Below are positions 60,894 through 64,000 of a stretch of 64,000 bases of DNA, one piece after another. The position numbers and the translations under genes were made by a program. Every line of letters starts with the position of its first letter. Positions within the stretch are counted from its first letter, which is position 1. Source of the stretch: Phytohabitans suffuscus. Its GTDB lineage: Bacteria > Actinomycetota > Actinomycetes > Mycobacteriales > Micromonosporaceae. The notes under the pieces are model-generated. The model worked only from the letters and a program-made list of their open reading frames with translations, made no database searches and was not told the DNA's origin. The stretch lies in contig NZ_AP022871.1 of assembly GCF_011764565.1 (NCBI RefSeq), positions 7,750,320-7,814,319 of the forward strand. The letters run 5' to 3'.

Positions 60894-61793
60894 ATGTCCC
60901 TCGACGAGCTACGGGACCTGCTCGCCCGCCACGCCCGGCCAGACCTGCGTACCGCCATCGACGGTGTCCTGATCATGAAAGCCGACCGCCCCTACCCGCC
61001 GGTCCCGACGACGTACGGCAAGGTGCTGGCCGTCATCGGGCAGGGCACCAAACGATGCGCGCTCGGTGACCGCGTGTACGAGTACGGCGCCGGGCAGTAC
61101 CTCGTCGCGTCCGTCGACCTCCCGGTGACCAGCCACTTCACCGAGGCCAGCCCGGACCGGCCGGGGCTCGGCGTGGGGCTGGCGCTGGACCCGGCCGCCG
61201 TCGCCGAGCTGCTGCTGCGGGCGGCCCCCGGCACCCCTCCGTACGCCGGCAACGGCACACCCCCGCCCGGCATCGCCGTCAGCACCGCCCCCGCCGACCT
61301 GCTCGACGCCGTCGTCCGGCTGCTGCGCCTGCTCGACCGTCCCGGCGACATCCCGGTGCTCGCGCCCCTGACCAAACGCGAGATCCTCTGGCGGCTCGTC
61401 ACCGGCGAACAGGGCGGCATCGTGCGCCAGCTCGGCCTGCCGGACAGCAGCCACAGCCACATCGCCCGCGCCGTCCGGTGGATCCGCGACCACTACACCC
61501 AGAGCTTCCGGGTCGAGGACGTGGCGCAGCAGGTGGGCATGAGCGTGTCCGCCTTCCACCGCAACTTCCAGGCGGTCACCGCGATGAGCCCGATCCAGTT
61601 CCAGAAACAGATCCGGCTCCAGCAGGCCCGGCTCCAACTCGCCGCGGACCCCACCGACATCGCCGGCATCAGCCGCCGCGTCGGCTACGACAGCCCTTCA
61701 CAGTTCAGCCGCGAGTACCGGCGCCAGTTCGGCGTCCCGCCCAGCCGTGACGCCACACAGGTGCGCGCCGCCCCCGAACCCACCGGACCGTGA
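60894..61793 (+). CDS. AraC-family transcriptional regulator
   Basis: A 299-residue regulator of the AraC_N/YqhC-like type. An N-terminal cupin-like domain (GQGTKRCALGDRVYEYGAGQYL) precedes two HTH motifs at about 195-290 (VEDVAQQVGMSVSAFHRNFQ, ISRRVGYDSPSQFSREYRR). YqhC-like members respond to aldehydes and control aldo-keto reductases, but no such gene is adjacent. Divergent from the LAL gene with a 170-base gap. Confidence 0.9.
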   Translation: MSLDELRDLLARHARPDLRTAIDGVLIMKADRPYPPVPTTYGKVLAVIGQGTKRCALGDRVYEYGAGQYLVASVDLPVTSHFTEASPDRPGLGVGLALDPAAVAELLLRAAPGTPPYAGNGTPPPGIAVSTAPADLLDAVVRLLRLLDRPGDIPVLAPLTKREILWRLVTGEQGGIVRQLGLPDSSHSHIARAVRWIRDHYTQSFRVEDVAQQVGMSVSAFHRNFQAVTAMSPIQFQKQIRLQQARLQLAADPTDIAGISRRVGYDSPSQFSREYRRQFGVPPSRDATQVRAAPEPTGP

Positions 61794-61855
61794 GAGCTCT
61801 CGACCTTGGCGCTGGAAGAGGTCGACACCTTCCTCAGCCGTCCCTAGTGGACGGT

Positions 61856-62345
61856 CTACCCGCGCAGCGCGGCGTCGAGCAGGGCGCGGGCGGTGCGGCG
61901 TACCGTTTCAGCGGCCTGGTCGGGGGTCTGGCCGGCGACGTCCTGTAGCCAGACCAGCGACTCGATGCCGGTGGCCGAGCGGATGGCGACGGCGAGCTGG
62001 CGCCGGTCGAGGTGGGGGTGGCTGTGCTGGAGCGGCGCGAGGGCGTCCTCGACCCAGGCGATCGCCCGACCCCCGCGCAGGAGCGGGCGTTGCGACCCGT
62101 CCGGGGCCGGTCGGTCCGCTGGCGGTTCGAGTGAGAGCCGTAGCGCGGAGCGCAGCTGTGGCTGCCACTGGAGGTTGTACCGGGTGAACGCGGCCATGAA
62201 GGCGTCGAGCCGTGCGTGGGGGTCGGCCGGCGCGTCGGGGCCGAGCAGGGTCTGCGGCTGGATCTGCGGCTGGGCGGCCAGCAGCAGGCCGCGCTGGTTG
62301 GTGAAGTAGCGGTAGGCGGTGGTGCGGGAGATGCCGGCGCGGGTC
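61856..62345 (-). pseudogene. 5'-truncated TetR-family gene
   Basis: The C-terminal part of a TetR regulator: recognition helix GISRTTAYRYFTNQRGLLLA, then a ligand-domain helix set ending RTARALLDAALRG. The N-terminal helices and the start codon are missing. Immediately beyond 62345 the sequence turns into a cupin gene on the opposite strand, also without its 5' end. The two genes were probably divergent neighbours before a deletion removed both beginnings and the shared promoter. Confidence 0.75.
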
Positions 62346-62513
62346 GGCGACCGCTCGGTCGACGTCGACCTGCCGGCTGGCGCCGTGCACTGGGTCGGGG
62401 CTCAGGAGCACTCCGGGCACAACGTGGGCGACACGCCGACCCACAGCATCTTCGTCGAGCTCAAGGAGCCGGCCCCCGCCACGGGCGGATCCACGGTGCT
62501 GGGTCCGCTCTGA
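62346..62513 (+). pseudogene. 5'-truncated cupin gene
   Basis: About 55 residues: DRSVDVDLPAGAVHWVGAQE, then HSGHNVGDTPTHSIFVELKEP and the stop. This is the C-terminal strand set of small cupin proteins that keep the phrase GDTPTH. The N-terminal half is absent. It is fused back to back with a truncated TetR gene; no promoter is left, so it is probably not expressed. Confidence 0.7.
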
Positions 62514-62551
62514 CCCGCCGGCGCATGGTCCGGCGGCGAAGGCGGTGACGG

Positions 62552-63001
62552 TCAGGGGCGGTAGAGGTTGTCCGGCCCGGACAGTGTGCATCCCCAGAGC
62601 GTGTTGCTTCCGGCGCGGAAGACGCAGGTGTCGATCCTGACCCTGGTGATCCCGCCCCGGTAGGCGCTCCCGTCGAGGGTGAAGCCGTACACCCGCAGGC
62701 CGTTGTTGACGCTGCGGGTCTGGCGGTCGACGCGCAGCCCCCCGACGTACGCCTCGAAGACGACCTGGCTGTAGTAGCCGGCGTTGCCGTGGTCGTCCAC
62801 CTCGCCGTTGACCTGGACCGAGCGGTTGAGCCAGGTGATCTGCCCCCAGGCGGAGCCGATGCCCACTGTGGACGGAACCCCCGCGTAGCCGGTGTCGTAG
62901 GAGCGGACGGCGGCGTGCGCCGGGCTCGCCGCGGCCAGCAGCGTGGCGACCGCGGTCCCGGCGACGACCGCCAGCCTTCCCATGGTCTTGCGCGTGGGCA
63001 T
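62552..63001 (-). CDS. Secreted hypothetical protein
   Basis: A 149-residue precursor with a signal peptide (1-30, ending SPAHAA). The mature 119 residues are beta-rich, with Gly/Tyr/Asn and two cysteines (DTCVFRAG and WGCTLSG) likely forming a disulfide. No domain recognised. The ATG at 63001 starts right before the basic n-region and is chosen for that reason. Divergent from another small secreted protein. Confidence 0.78.
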   Translation of the reverse strand: MPTRKTMGRLAVVAGTAVATLLAAASPAHAAVRSYDTGYAGVPSTVGIGSAWGQITWLNRSVQVNGEVDDHGNAGYYSQVVFEAYVGGLRVDRQTRSVNNGLRVYGFTLDGSAYRGGITRVRIDTCVFRAGSNTLWGCTLSGPDNLYRP

Positions 63002-63274
63002 CCTGCCGGCTCCCTTGCCCGTGGGGGTGGCTGTCTCTGGTACGAGGACGCGACCAACGTACGGGCTCACGAAGGTGTGCGGTGTCGGGTGAACGATCCA
63101 CACGGCGGCGGGATCCGGCCCGCGCCGCGTGATGACGCAGTGATCCGCCGCGTGATCACGCGGTTTGCGGGGTCCCGCGCGAGCGGCGGCGGTGGACCGC
63201 TTGACGCGGCTCCCGGCGATGCGCGGCAATACGTTGCAGCGTCGGCAACGTGCCGTTAGTCAGGGGAGGACACT

Positions 63275-63625
63275 TTGGTCAAAGGCTTGCGCCGGCTCGG
63301 CGTGGTGACCGCGCTGATCGGCATCGCACTGGCTGGCCCGCTGTTCGTCGGGAGCCCGGCCCACGCCAGCGGATGCGGGATCCGCTTCGAGGTCTCCTTC
63401 TACAACCGGGTGCTTGGCGCCTCTCACTTCAGGTACTGCTTCGATCCCGACTCCGTGGTCCCGATGCCCGTCAAGATCGAGCGGCTCGACCGCCCCATCG
63501 GTGGGAACGAAATATGGGTCATCGTCGCGCAGGGCCGTGGCGACGTCAGCTACAACTGCAACAACGACTCCCCTCACACCTTCCGGTTCAACGGCCAACG
63601 TAACGGCGTCTACGCCTGTGACTGA
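63275..63625 (+). CDS. Small secreted Cys-containing protein
   Basis: A 116-residue precursor with a signal peptide (1-32, ending SPAHAS) and a mature part of about 84 residues with four cysteines (SGCGIRF, RYCFDPD, YNCNND, VYACD), so two disulfides are likely. TTG start, preceded by ggggagg at optimal distance. Function unknown; it could be a small extracellular binding or inhibitor protein. Confidence 0.75.
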   Translation: MVKGLRRLGVVTALIGIALAGPLFVGSPAHASGCGIRFEVSFYNRVLGASHFRYCFDPDSVVPMPVKIERLDRPIGGNEIWVIVAQGRGDVSYNCNNDSPHTFRFNGQRNGVYACD

Positions 63626-63718
63626 GCCCCCGGCGGCGCGGTGGTCGAGCCGGCAGGGCACCGACCACCGGCCGTGCCGGCGCGTCCGCGGGTCCGGTCT
63701 CCAACTCCGGGAAGTGTG

Positions 63719-64000
63719 ATGGCTGGAAGAGCTCACCGCCGGTCCGCCCTCCTCGCCGCCGCTGTGGCGGTCCTGGCATTCGTCCCGGAGTCGACGGCGG
63801 TCGCCGCGGCGCCGGAGCCACCGTCGCGGCTGGTCGCCAGCGGTGCGGTGACCGTCGAGCGGCCGGCGGGCGGGGCGGTCAGGCTGGACACGGGGACGCA
63901 CGTGGTGGCCGGTAACGCCCCGTTCGAGGTGCGGGCGACGCGGGCCAGCTACGCCGAGCCGATCGTCGCCCGGCAGCTCGTCCGGGTGGGCGGCAGGCGA
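63719..64000 (+). CDS. Secreted protein, lysyl oxidase-like N terminus (partial)
   Basis: Open to the window edge (94 codons present). A signal peptide (basic MAGRAHRRS, then an Ala/Val-rich core, cleavage near AVAAA) is followed by SRLVASGAVTVERPAGGAVR and LDTGTHVVAGNAPFEVRATR, a start I associate with secreted lysyl oxidase-like proteins of actinomycetes. The copper ligands would lie beyond 64000, so the call is tentative. Confidence 0.5.
   Translation, partial: MAGRAHRRSALLAAAVAVLAFVPESTAVAAAPEPPSRLVASGAVTVERPAGGAVRLDTGTHVVAGNAPFEVRATRASYAEPIVARQLVRVGGRR

Overview
The window is very G+C-rich DNA (GTG and TTG starts, strong GC3 bias, actinobacterial families such as SigE-type sigma factors, LuxR-type LAL regulators, F420/PPOX oxidoreductases, SARP-free accessory operons). 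It fits a Micromonosporaceae-like actinomycete (inference from gene content and style; the species is not identified). No rRNA, tRNA, CRISPR array, intact transposase or secondary-metabolite megasynthase was seen.

Layout. 1-0.58 kb: a copy of a dispersed hairpin repeat. 0.58-2.15 kb: quinone oxidoreductase and a divergent TetR with a clear operator. 2.19-8.18 kb (-): seven-gene catabolic/import operon (class II aldolase, NitT/TauT-type ABC importer, MBL hydrolase, amidohydrolase). 8.5-14.1 kb: RHH-ClpN protein, HxlR/NmrA-like pair, PPOX-TPR-small protein operon, then an unusual Hsp70 nucleotide-binding domain fused to a DnaJ C-terminal region. 14.2-22.1 kb: regulators, namely a LuxR regulator translationally coupled to a tiny secreted Cys-containing peptide, a LAL regulator, and a NarL-type two-component system around a membrane protein. 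22.2-33.7 kb: a large secreted PIG-L deacetylase divergent from a ROK repressor with two operators, followed by an importer-creatininase-lyase-ROK kinase operon. 33.7-34.4 kb: a MITE-like element with terminal inverted repeats and a 40-bp perfect palindrome. 34.4-40.7 kb: miscellaneous metabolic genes, a sigma factor operon. 41.3-50.4 kb: IclR, amidohydrolase, MmgE/PrpD, a complete Liv branched-chain-type ABC importer, MFS exporter. 50.6-54.2 kb: three-subunit PaoABC-like molybdenum aldehyde oxidoreductase. 54.3-64 kb: SDR, methyltransferase/esterase pair, monooxygenase, ferritin-like protein, a second LAL regulator, AraC regulator, a head-to-head pair of 5'-truncated genes (TetR and cupin), and three secreted proteins, the last cut by the window edge.

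A striking technical feature is that about twenty genes are split by single-base shifts, nearly all explained by loss of one base in a run of 3-5 G or C. I treat these as one gene each and give the merged coordinates; they most likely reflect consensus error, not gene decay. The biology is dominated by nutrient-scavenging operons, each with its own local regulator, plus several signalling genes.
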